Source of the DNA: Clostridia bacterium
GTDB taxonomy: Bacteria > Bacillota_A > Clostridia > Christensenellales > Aristaeellaceae
Length of the DNA stretch: 40,161 bases
Assembly (NCBI GenBank): GCA_017509065.1
Contig: JAFWQM010000213.1
Coordinates: forward strand, 1-40,161
Direction: 5' to 3'
Below the pieces are notes generated by a model that made no database searches, was not told the DNA's origin, and saw only the letters and a program-made list of their open reading frames with translations. The translations under genes and the position numbers were made by a program. This document shows positions 10,037 to 17,125 of the stretch, in pieces; within the stretch, counting starts at the first letter, position 1, and every line of letters starts with the position of its first letter.

Positions 10037-12717
10037 GCGATGAATTCCGCAAAAGCCGCAAGGCGCGCGGAAAAGACTACAAGATGAACCTGCGGTTCGC
10101 CGTTTTTCTGATCGGCGTCGCCGCGATGTTCGGCGTGCTGTTCTTTGGGCTGTACCGCCTGCAGATCGAAAACGGCGAGCAGTACGCCCAGGCGACCACC
10201 AGCCAGAGCGTGAAGAGAATCGTCGTAAAAGGCAGCCGCGGCATGATAACTGACGTGAATTCCGTCGTGCTGGCGAAGAGCGAAAAGGCCTACAACGTCA
10301 CCTTTTACCGCGAGAATGAAGACTGGGACTATCCCACCAAACAGCTGCTGGAGGCCATTCACATCATCGAAAAATACGGCGGCTCCGTATCCGTCACCTC
10401 ACCCATCGTCCGCAGCACGGAATCGGGCGCGTGGGAATTCAACTTCGGCTCCGGCATCTCGGAAACCGCCTGGGAGACCCGCCGCAGTTATTTCTATTCC
10501 AATAACTACCTGGGCAGCAAAAAGCCCAGCGCCGGGGATTGCTTCAACACCCTGCGCAAGCGCTTCGGATTCACCGCGCTCTGCGACGGCACCTACCTGC
10601 TGGCGCTGGATAAAAACGGAAACTCCGTGGTCATGGAAACGGACGACCTGATCGTGCCCGGGTCCAAAGGAGCGGGCAATCCCGGCGTCCTCGATCTGCA
10701 CAGGCTCGATCCGGAAAAGGTGGCGGAAGCCATTGTGGTGTCCGAAGACGATGTGCTGAAGATCATCGCCATCAACGCCACCATGCAGGACAACGCTTTC
10801 CTGTCCCTGCCCGTGCCCTTTGCCGAGGACGTGCCGTATGAAACGGTGAGCGAAATCGAAGGCCGCAGCATGTCCATGCCCTGGGTGAGCATCACCATGG
10901 GCGACAAGCGGGTGTATCCCAACGGGTCGCTCGCCGCCACCGTGATCGGCTATACCGGCAAGATCCAGGACGCGGATTATTATTTCAGCGACCTGAAGCC
11001 TGCGGGCTACGCCATGAACGACTATATCGGCCAGGCGGGCATCGAGAACAGCATGGAGAACTGGCTCACCGCCAACATCACCGACCGGCAGGGCGCGCGC
11101 ATCGTGGAGGTTGACCCGCAGGGCAAGGTGACCCGCGAGCTGGACTATATTCCGCCCCAGGACGGCAACACGGTGAAGTTGACGATCAACGCCCAGTATC
11201 AGGCTGCTGCCGAACGCTATATCCGCGACAACGTGAATTCCTCCCGCGACCGGCAGGAAGAGCGGATGCAGGAATCCGACTGGCTGGAGACCTACAAGGA
11301 CAAAATCGCCGCGCGCGACTGGGAGGAGTTTCCCATCCGCCTGGCCACCACCGGCGTGCTGATCGTGATGGACGTGCACACCGGCAACATCTTAGCGCTG
11401 GCCCAGTATCCCAACTACGACCTGAACGCCATGGCCCGCGGCGGGGAAGACGCCATGCGGATCGTGCAGGACGAGCGCGGCCTGCTCATGAATTACGCCA
11501 TCCAGACCCGCGCTGAGCCCGGCTCCATTTTCAAGATGTGCACCGGCCTGGCCGGGCTGGTCAACGGCGCGATCACGCCGGAAACGCTCATCAGCGACGG
11601 CGGCGGCTTTGACCGCTATACCAACGTGAAGGAGGACATGCCCCGCTGCTGGACAAACCATCCCGAAGACCATCATGACCTGAACATTTCGACCGGCCTG
11701 ACCAAATCCTGCAACTTTTTCTTCTATACGGTGGCTTCCCGCTTGTTCGATGACCATCCGGGCCAGGAACTGCTGTACAAGTACGCCGCGCAGATGGGCC
11801 TGACCAGCAAAACCGGCATCGACTTGCCCGGCGAGCTTCGGCCCATCGTGGGCAACCAGACAAACCTCTACGATCCCAGCGTGAGCCTGGAGGAACAGAT
11901 GACCTCCACGCCCATCCTGGTGGCCGCGTCGCTCAAGAAGCATATCAACAATTACGCTGCCAGCTATGGCATCACTTACGATGAAGCGCGCCTGAACAAG
12001 TGCATCAAGAAGCTGATGGATATGGCGATGAACACCCCGCAGGACAAGTGGGTGTCCTCTGCCCGCCCCATCTTTATGACCGAGCTCGGCATGACACGCA
12101 CGATGGTGATGCAGCAGGCCCTGATGGGCGATATGTGGAATTATCTGAATACCATCAAATGGGGCGGCAGCCAGGAGATTCAGATGGGCGTGGGCCAGTC
12201 CATCACATTGCTTACGCCGATCTCCGTAGTGCGCTACGCCGGGGCCCTGAGCAGTTCCCTGACCGTATGGAACCCCAACATCGTGGACTCCATTATTTCC
12301 CCCGAAGGCGAGATCCTCTCCCAGCGCCATGCCACCGTGTTCAACAAGCTGGAAAGTGCCCGGCCCTACCTGACCTACATCCTTGACGGGCTGAAGGGTG
12401 TGGTGGACGAGGCCGGTACCGCCGCCCGCCAGTTCCGCAACTGGAAATACAACGCTGAAGAAGTGATGGTCGGAAAGACCGGAACTTCCCAGATGACGAT
12501 CGGCAAGGTGCGTATCGACCTGGAAAACAACGGCTGGTTCGTTTCCCTGGCACCCAAGGACGACCCCGAAATCGCCGTCATTTCCTTCATCCCCAACGGC
12601 TTCTCCGGCAGCTACACCGTCGCCGCGAACCGCGATTTCATCGGCTATTACCTGGATGAAAAAGCGAAGAAGGACATCACCATCGCGCTGCCCGGCGCGA
12701 ATCAGCTGGCGCCGTAA
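10033..12717 (+). CDS. mrdA: Class B penicillin-binding protein 2 (elongasome transpeptidase)
   Basis: This 894-residue protein cross-links peptidoglycan during cylinder growth. A short basic tail is followed by a membrane anchor (FAVFLIGVAAMFGVLFFGLY), the pedestal domain (VVKGSRGMITDVNSVVLAKS), and the transpeptidase domain with SxxK as Ser498-Ile-Phe-Lys, SxN as Ser559-Cys-Asn, and Lys815-Thr-Gly. It is longer than the usual 600-720 residues, mainly through insertions at about residues 95-230 and 560-690. GTG 10033 overlaps the mreD stop. Its usual partner RodA is encoded downstream at 13962. Confidence 0.94.
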   Translation: MSDEFRKSRKARGKDYKMNLRFAVFLIGVAAMFGVLFFGLYRLQIENGEQYAQATTSQSVKRIVVKGSRGMITDVNSVVLAKSEKAYNVTFYRENEDWDYPTKQLLEAIHIIEKYGGSVSVTSPIVRSTESGAWEFNFGSGISETAWETRRSYFYSNNYLGSKKPSAGDCFNTLRKRFGFTALCDGTYLLALDKNGNSVVMETDDLIVPGSKGAGNPGVLDLHRLDPEKVAEAIVVSEDDVLKIIAINATMQDNAFLSLPVPFAEDVPYETVSEIEGRSMSMPWVSITMGDKRVYPNGSLAATVIGYTGKIQDADYYFSDLKPAGYAMNDYIGQAGIENSMENWLTANITDRQGARIVEVDPQGKVTRELDYIPPQDGNTVKLTINAQYQAAAERYIRDNVNSSRDRQEERMQESDWLETYKDKIAARDWEEFPIRLATTGVLIVMDVHTGNILALAQYPNYDLNAMARGGEDAMRIVQDERGLLMNYAIQTRAEPGSIFKMCTGLAGLVNGAITPETLISDGGGFDRYTNVKEDMPRCWTNHPEDHHDLNISTGLTKSCNFFFYTVASRLFDDHPGQELLYKYAAQMGLTSKTGIDLPGELRPIVGNQTNLYDPSVSLEEQMTSTPILVAASLKKHINNYAASYGITYDEARLNKCIKKLMDMAMNTPQDKWVSSARPIFMTELGMTRTMVMQQALMGDMWNYLNTIKWGGSQEIQMGVGQSITLLTPISVVRYAGALSSSLTVWNPNIVDSIISPEGEILSQRHATVFNKLESARPYLTYILDGLKGVVDEAGTAARQFRNWKYNAEEVMVGKTGTSQMTIGKVRIDLENNGWFVSLAPKDDPEIAVISFIPNGFSGSYTVAANRDFIGYYLDEKAKKDITIALPGANQLAP

Positions 12718-12724
12718 GGGAAGA

Positions 12725-12745
12725 GATTAGGGACGAGGGATTAGG
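12725..12745 (+). repeat. Left inverted repeat of the four-helix-bundle unit
   Basis: The 21 bases GATTAGGGACGAGGGATTAGG match, in inverted orientation and with one mismatch, the 21 bases at 13110-13130. The pair brackets the broken gene between them and begins 8 bases after the pbp2 stop. Confidence 0.85.
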
Positions 12746-12753
12746 AGAATAGA

Positions 12754-13128
12754 GTGAAAACTTACAGAGATTTGGCAATATAGGAAAAGTCAATGGATTT
12801 GGTTGAAGAGGTTTACCGAATCAGCAGATTATTGCCTAAAGATGAAAAATACGCGTTGTCCGATCAACTGCGCAGAGCCGTTGTTTCAATTCCGTCTAAT
12901 ATTGCCGAGGGATACGGCCGATATGGAATGAAAGAATACGCAAGGTTTCTGAACATTGCCAGAGGATCAAAGTACGAAATGGAAACGCAGCTTTTGATTT
13001 GTGTTCGTTTGCAATTTATCGCAGAATCCGAAATCAGCAAATCCATGAATCTTTGCAACGAAATAGGAAAAATGCTGAACGCTATGATCAATAAACGATC
13101 TCCACAATCCCTAATCCCTCGTTCCTAA
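12754..13128 (+). pseudogene. Four-helix-bundle (23S rRNA intervening-sequence type) protein, N-terminus broken by TAG
   Basis: The family start is visible as GTG 12754 (AGGAG six bases upstream) followed by KTYRDLAI, then an in-frame TAG at 12781-12783 and EKSMDLVEEVYRIS. In intact relatives the interrupted position is normally tryptophan (IWQKSMDLVEEVY), so TGG to TAG is the simplest explanation. The rest (SDQLRRAVVSIPSNIAEGYG, FLNIARGSKYEMETQL) is well preserved. Translation could restart at ATG 12793, which has AGGA 7 bases upstream and would give 111 residues. The C-terminus runs into the right inverted repeat. Members of this family occur in rRNA intervening sequences and as stand-alone units. 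Here it sits inside the cell-shape cluster and has no link to its function. Confidence 0.8.
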
Positions 13129-13130
13129 TC
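13110..13130 (+). repeat. Right inverted repeat of the four-helix-bundle unit
   Basis: CCTAATCCCTCGTTCCTAATC is the inverted partner (20 of 21) of 12725-12745. A further CCTAATCCCT follows at 13131-13140. It overlaps the last codons of the broken gene. Confidence 0.85.
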
Positions 13131-13171
13131 CCTAATCCCTTACTCAAAGCAACACAACCGAGGTGACCTGC

Positions 13172-13960
13172 ATGGCCCGTATCTTTTCGATCATGTCCGG
13201 CAAGGGCGGCGTGGGAAAGAGCACGCTCTCCGCGTCCCTGGCGGTATACTACGCCCGCATGGGAAAGCGCGTGGCGCTGCTGGACGGCGATATCGGCCAG
13301 CGGTGCGCGGACCTGATGCTGAACGTGCAGGACCGGGTGGTATACGACCTTGGCGACGTGGCGGAAAAGAACTGCAATCTGGAAGAAGCGCTGCTGCCGC
13401 ATCCCGCGCTGCCGAACCTGTCGCTGCTGGCCGCGCCGCAGATCATGACGCCGTCGGACATGAAGCACAAGGCCATGGACAAGGTGATCACCCGGCTTGC
13501 CGAACAGGTGGATATTCTGCTGCTGGACGCGCCGGCGGGCATCGGCAAGGGCCTGAAAAACCTGCTGGGCGCGGCGGCGGAACCCGTCGTGGTAGCCACG
13601 CCGGACGACGTATCCATCCGCGACGCGGAGCGTCTGTGCTCTCTGCTGCGTCAGATGGAGGAGCCGAGCCCCTCGCTGGTGCTCAACCGCGTGCGCCCCA
13701 TGTGGGTGCGGCGCGGGCTGATCCAGCCGCCCGCTCAGCTGGCCATGGCGCTGGACATGCCGCTGATGGGCGTGATCCCCGAAAGTGCGAAAGTATCCAA
13801 AGCGCTTCTGCGCCACGAAACGGCGCTGGAGTGCGGCGACAGAAGCGTGGTACGGGCCATCGAAGTGATTGCCGCCCGGATGCTTGGGGCCGACGCACCC
13901 CTGCCGGAATTTGCGCCAAACGTGATGCTGCGGTTTTTCAACCGTGGAGGTGAAGCCTGA
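13172..13960 (+). CDS. minD: MinD-like deviant-Walker ATPase
   Basis: The 262-residue P-loop ATPase has the deviant Walker A SGKGGVGKST (Lys11 and Lys16), the switch DGDIGQRCADLML and the DAPAGIGKG segment that matches DSPAGIE of MinD. The C-terminal end VMLRFFNRGGEA resembles the amphipathic membrane-targeting helix of MinD. MinD normally recruits MinC to block division away from midcell. No minC or minE is present here: pbp2 is upstream beyond the inserted unit, and rodA begins 1 base after the stop. ATG 13172 is preferred over GTG 13163 because GAGGTGA lies 5 bases before it. Its role may be general polar or membrane positioning; this is inference. Confidence 0.85.
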   Translation: MARIFSIMSGKGGVGKSTLSASLAVYYARMGKRVALLDGDIGQRCADLMLNVQDRVVYDLGDVAEKNCNLEEALLPHPALPNLSLLAAPQIMTPSDMKHKAMDKVITRLAEQVDILLLDAPAGIGKGLKNLLGAAAEPVVVATPDDVSIRDAERLCSLLRQMEEPSPSLVLNRVRPMWVRRGLIQPPAQLAMALDMPLMGVIPESAKVSKALLRHETALECGDRSVVRAIEVIAARMLGADAPLPEFAPNVMLRFFNRGGEA

Positions 13961-13961
13961 T

Positions 13962-15155
13962 ATGATGACAGAAAACCGGGGCACCCGGGAAGGGCGGTTT
14001 GACTGGCTGCTGGTGATCGCCGTGTACGGCCTGAGCTTTTTCGGCCTGCTGTGCATCGCCATGGCCCGCTATGTGCCGTCCCAGAGTGAGGGCCTGCCCC
14101 TGCTGAACAAGATCCTGAACAACCGCTCCAGCATGTGGCAGTCCATTTTTATCCTGGTCTCGCCCATCGTGGTGGGCGTGATCGTGGCCATCCCAACGGA
14201 AATCATCAAAGCCCGTACGCGCCTGGTGTATTACGGTGTCCTGGCCCTGCTGGCGGTCACGCTGGTGCTGGGCCAGGTGAGCAACGGTCTGAGAGGATGG
14301 CTGCGCTCCGACCTGCTGGGCCGCTCCATCCAGATCAGCGAGTTTTCCAAAATTTCCATTCTGCTCATGCTGGCACGGCAGCTCGCCCGCTCGGAAAAGC
14401 CGATGAGCAAGTTCAAGGACTTTATCAGCATCATGGTGATCGTTGGCCTGCCCGCTGCGACGGTGCTGGCCCAGGGCGAAACAGGCACGGTCATCGTGAT
14501 CGGGTTCATGTTCATGGTCATGATCTATTTCGCCGGCGTGGACATGCGCATCATCATCACCTTCGCTCTGCTGGCGGTGATGGGCGTTGGCGCGCTGGTG
14601 GCTTACGGCATGCTGTCCGATACCACCGACTACCGCATCCTGCGCCTGCTGGCGTTCCTGGACCCGCAGAAATATGAGCAGAGCGGCGGCTACCAGATCC
14701 TGATGTCCCAGAAGGCGATCGGTGCGGGGCAGCTGACCGGCCAGGGCACGTTCCTCTCCGGCTCCTGGACCACGCTCGGCTACGTGCCCGAGAGCTCCAC
14801 CGACGCCGTGTTTACCGTGGTGGGGGAGAGCTTCGGGTTCGTGGGCTGCGCCGCGGTGCTGCTGACATATCTGTTTATCATCCTGCGCATGACGTTTATC
14901 GCGCGGTTCACGCGGGATAAGTTCTGCCAACTCGTGATCATCGGCGTGGTATCCATGCTGCTCTTCCACGTGTTCCAGAACGTCGCCATGTGCATGGGTA
15001 TTATGCCCATCACCGGCATCCCCTTGCCGTTCCTCAGCTACGGGGGGTCCAACTTCATTTCCAACATTGCGTCCATCGCTCTGGTTCTCAATATCGCCCG
15101 CGGCGGCAACATCGCTGCCGTCAGCACCGTTCCCCTGCCGAAGATGAATTTCTGA
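13962..15155 (+). CDS. rodA: SEDS-family peptidoglycan polymerase RodA
   Basis: A 397-residue polytopic membrane protein of the FtsW/RodA/SpoVE family, which polymerises lipid II into glycan strands. Diagnostic are about ten hydrophobic helices, LAQGETGTVIVIGFMF, ESSTDAVFTVVGESFGFVG, and the C-terminal TGIPLPFLSYGGSNFISNIA. GGAGGTGA (13946-13953) supports ATG 13962, which follows the minD stop at once. Location with mreBCD and PBP2 favours RodA over FtsW or SpoVE, although family members are hard to separate by sequence alone. Confidence 0.92.
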   Translation: MMTENRGTREGRFDWLLVIAVYGLSFFGLLCIAMARYVPSQSEGLPLLNKILNNRSSMWQSIFILVSPIVVGVIVAIPTEIIKARTRLVYYGVLALLAVTLVLGQVSNGLRGWLRSDLLGRSIQISEFSKISILLMLARQLARSEKPMSKFKDFISIMVIVGLPAATVLAQGETGTVIVIGFMFMVMIYFAGVDMRIIITFALLAVMGVGALVAYGMLSDTTDYRILRLLAFLDPQKYEQSGGYQILMSQKAIGAGQLTGQGTFLSGSWTTLGYVPESSTDAVFTVVGESFGFVGCAAVLLTYLFIILRMTFIARFTRDKFCQLVIIGVVSMLLFHVFQNVAMCMGIMPITGIPLPFLSYGGSNFISNIASIALVLNIARGGNIAAVSTVPLPKMNF

Positions 15156-15184
15156 TTGCTTCACGTGGTATTTTATGGTATATT
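15156..15184 (+). promoter_or_regulatory. Promoter of the diguanylate cyclase gene
   Basis: TTGCTT (15156-15161) and TATATT (15179-15184) are 17 bases apart and begin right after the rodA stop. The cyclase start is about 70 bases downstream. Confidence 0.6.
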
Positions 15185-15256
15185 AACAGCCAAAGGTTCA
15201 GTTTTTCGTGCATCGCTGCAGGACGCAGAAGAGCATCAAAAAGGAGGGTATCTTTC

Positions 15257-16999
15257 ATGCGGTCAATACGCACGAAGATTTCGCTGATGACCATGGTGGC
15301 CATTGTGGTCAGCGTTCTTTTGATCGGCGGCGTTGGCGTTGTTTTTATCCGAAACGAAGGAGAAATTGAGTCCGACGAGAAAATGACCCTGCTGTGCGAT
15401 GCCAAGCGCAGGACCATGGACGAATATCTGAAGAGCATCGAGCAGTCGGTCGACATGGTCGCCCGCTATGCCGCGGAAGAAATGAGCGTTGAGGAATTGA
15501 CTTCGGGCGGCGTGATCGGCGTTCAGGGCTACGGCGTGACCGTCACGGAACAGCGCGATTGGGAGAGCAAGCAGCAGCAGGCCCTGGATGCCTACCTGAA
15601 AGCACACGTAGAAAACGTGGAAGCGGTATTCCAAAGCGCAGCGAGCCACACCAGCGGGGTCACCGCTTACTATTACTGCCTGAATCCCGAACTGACAAAC
15701 AAATATCCGGGCTTTCTCTTCACAAAAACCGACGGCTCCGCGTTTTCCGGGCAGAACATGAACAGCGTTTTCTCCTACGCGATGGACGATATTTCCCACG
15801 TGGGCTGGTATTCGCTGCCCCTGCAGCGCGGGGAACCCTCCTGGCTGGAGCCCTATTACAACGCCAACCTGAACGAAAAAATGATTTCGTACGTCGTTCC
15901 GGTTTATAAGTCCGGCACGTTCATCGGCGTCATCGGCATGGACATCGGCTACAAAACTTTGGTCAGTCAGATTGACAGCATCCGGATCTATGATACCGGA
16001 TACGCCTGCCTGATGGACGCGGAAGGAAGGATCGTGTACCACCCGCATCTGGAATCCAATGCCCGCGTGGAAGAAATCGTTCCCGCCATGACCCAGGCCG
16101 CAAACACGCCGGGGATGGGCGAAGACGATGTGTATATGTTCCGCTATACGTATCAAGGCCTGGAAAAGAAAGCCGTATATGCCAGCCTGGAAAACGGCCT
16201 GCGTCTTTTGATCATGGCCCCCGTCGTGGAGATCAGTGAAAGCTGGTTTGAGATCATCAAAGGCTTCCTGTTCATCGGCGTCGCGATCATGCTGGTTTTC
16301 GGCGTCGTATCCACCCTGGCCACGCAGCGCATCATCGAGCCGCTGCAGACGCTTACCGCTGCTTCCCAGCGCATCGTCGAGGGCGATTATGAAGTGAAGC
16401 TTGAATACGAAGGAAACGATGAGGTCGGCATCCTGACCCAATCCTTCCAGCGCCTGGTGGAACACCTGAAAAACTATATCAACGACCTGAACAGCAAAGC
16501 GTACAAGGATGGGCTGACCCACGTGAGAAACAAGGGCGCGTTCGATCTTCAGCTGAGCAAGATCGACGGCCTGATCGCGACGGAAGAAGAGGACGGAAAA
16601 CCACTTGAATTCGCGATCGCTATGTTCGACTGCAATTTCCTCAAGAGCATCAACGATCAGTACGGCCACGCAAACGGCGACGAGTATTTGCGTACGGGCT
16701 GCCTGTTCATCTGCAAGCTGTTCGCGCACAGCCCGGTGTTCAGGATCGGCGGCGATGAATTCGCTGTTTTCCTCCAGGGGGAGGATTATCAGAACCGGGA
16801 TACACTGTTCAGCCAGTTTGACGAGCTGATGCAGCTGGTGAACGAAGACGCCGAAAACCCCTGGGAAAAGATCGATATCTCCAAGGGAATCGCCGTGTAC
16901 GACAAAGCAAACGACCCGGATGCGAAATCCGTTTTCAATCGCGCGGACAAGGAAATGTACAAAGAAAAGGTCCGCATGAAAACCGCCAGGACAGAATGA
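15257..16999 (+). CDS. Membrane diguanylate cyclase: Cache sensor, HAMP, GGDEF
   Basis: This 580-residue protein makes cyclic di-GMP from two GTP. Order: membrane helix at about 10-32, extracellular sensor at about 33-330 of the double-Cache type (YVVPVYKSGTFIGVIGMDIG is typical), second membrane helix at about 332-355, HAMP linker (QRIIEPLQTLTAASQRIVEG), and a GGDEF domain with MFDCNFLKSINDQYGHANGD and an intact RIGGDEF signature (Gly498-Phe502). The RxxD product-inhibition site is absent; the corresponding residues are Phe-Ala-His-Ser. ATG 15257 has AAGGAGGG upstream. The ligand of the sensor is unknown, though Cache domains often bind small organic molecules. It has its own promoter and is not part of the shape operon. 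Confidence 0.92.
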   Translation: MRSIRTKISLMTMVAIVVSVLLIGGVGVVFIRNEGEIESDEKMTLLCDAKRRTMDEYLKSIEQSVDMVARYAAEEMSVEELTSGGVIGVQGYGVTVTEQRDWESKQQQALDAYLKAHVENVEAVFQSAASHTSGVTAYYYCLNPELTNKYPGFLFTKTDGSAFSGQNMNSVFSYAMDDISHVGWYSLPLQRGEPSWLEPYYNANLNEKMISYVVPVYKSGTFIGVIGMDIGYKTLVSQIDSIRIYDTGYACLMDAEGRIVYHPHLESNARVEEIVPAMTQAANTPGMGEDDVYMFRYTYQGLEKKAVYASLENGLRLLIMAPVVEISESWFEIIKGFLFIGVAIMLVFGVVSTLATQRIIEPLQTLTAASQRIVEGDYEVKLEYEGNDEVGILTQSFQRLVEHLKNYINDLNSKAYKDGLTHVRNKGAFDLQLSKIDGLIATEEEDGKPLEFAIAMFDCNFLKSINDQYGHANGDEYLRTGCLFICKLFAHSPVFRIGGDEFAVFLQGEDYQNRDTLFSQFDELMQLVNEDAENPWEKIDISKGIAVYDKANDPDAKSVFNRADKEMYKEKVRMKTARTE

Positions 17000-17064
17000 C
17001 GGTTCGTTGCAACAGTCAGATGTGTGGTTGAGCAGATACGCACCGATGAACAGCAAAGCAGCAC

Positions 17065-17103
17065 AATACAAAACGCCCCATCCGCTGGTTATAGGATGGG
17101 GCG
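17065..17103 (-). terminator. Terminator of glycogen phosphorylase
   Basis: A perfect 10-bp stem (17074-17083 with 17094-17103, CGCCCCATCC/GGATGGGGCG) is followed on the minus strand by TTTTGTATT. It lies 22 bases beyond the glgP stop. It may also slow transcription from the cyclase gene on the plus strand, where no T run follows. Confidence 0.8.
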
Positions 17104-17125
17104 CTGTCCGTTATTCTATAAACTG

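Noticed and set aside
12781..12783. TAG read as a sense codon (recoding) in the four-helix-bundle gene
   Set aside because: TAG serves as the ordinary stop of mnmE and anmK in this window, so genome-wide recoding is not supported; a nonsense mutation is simpler.
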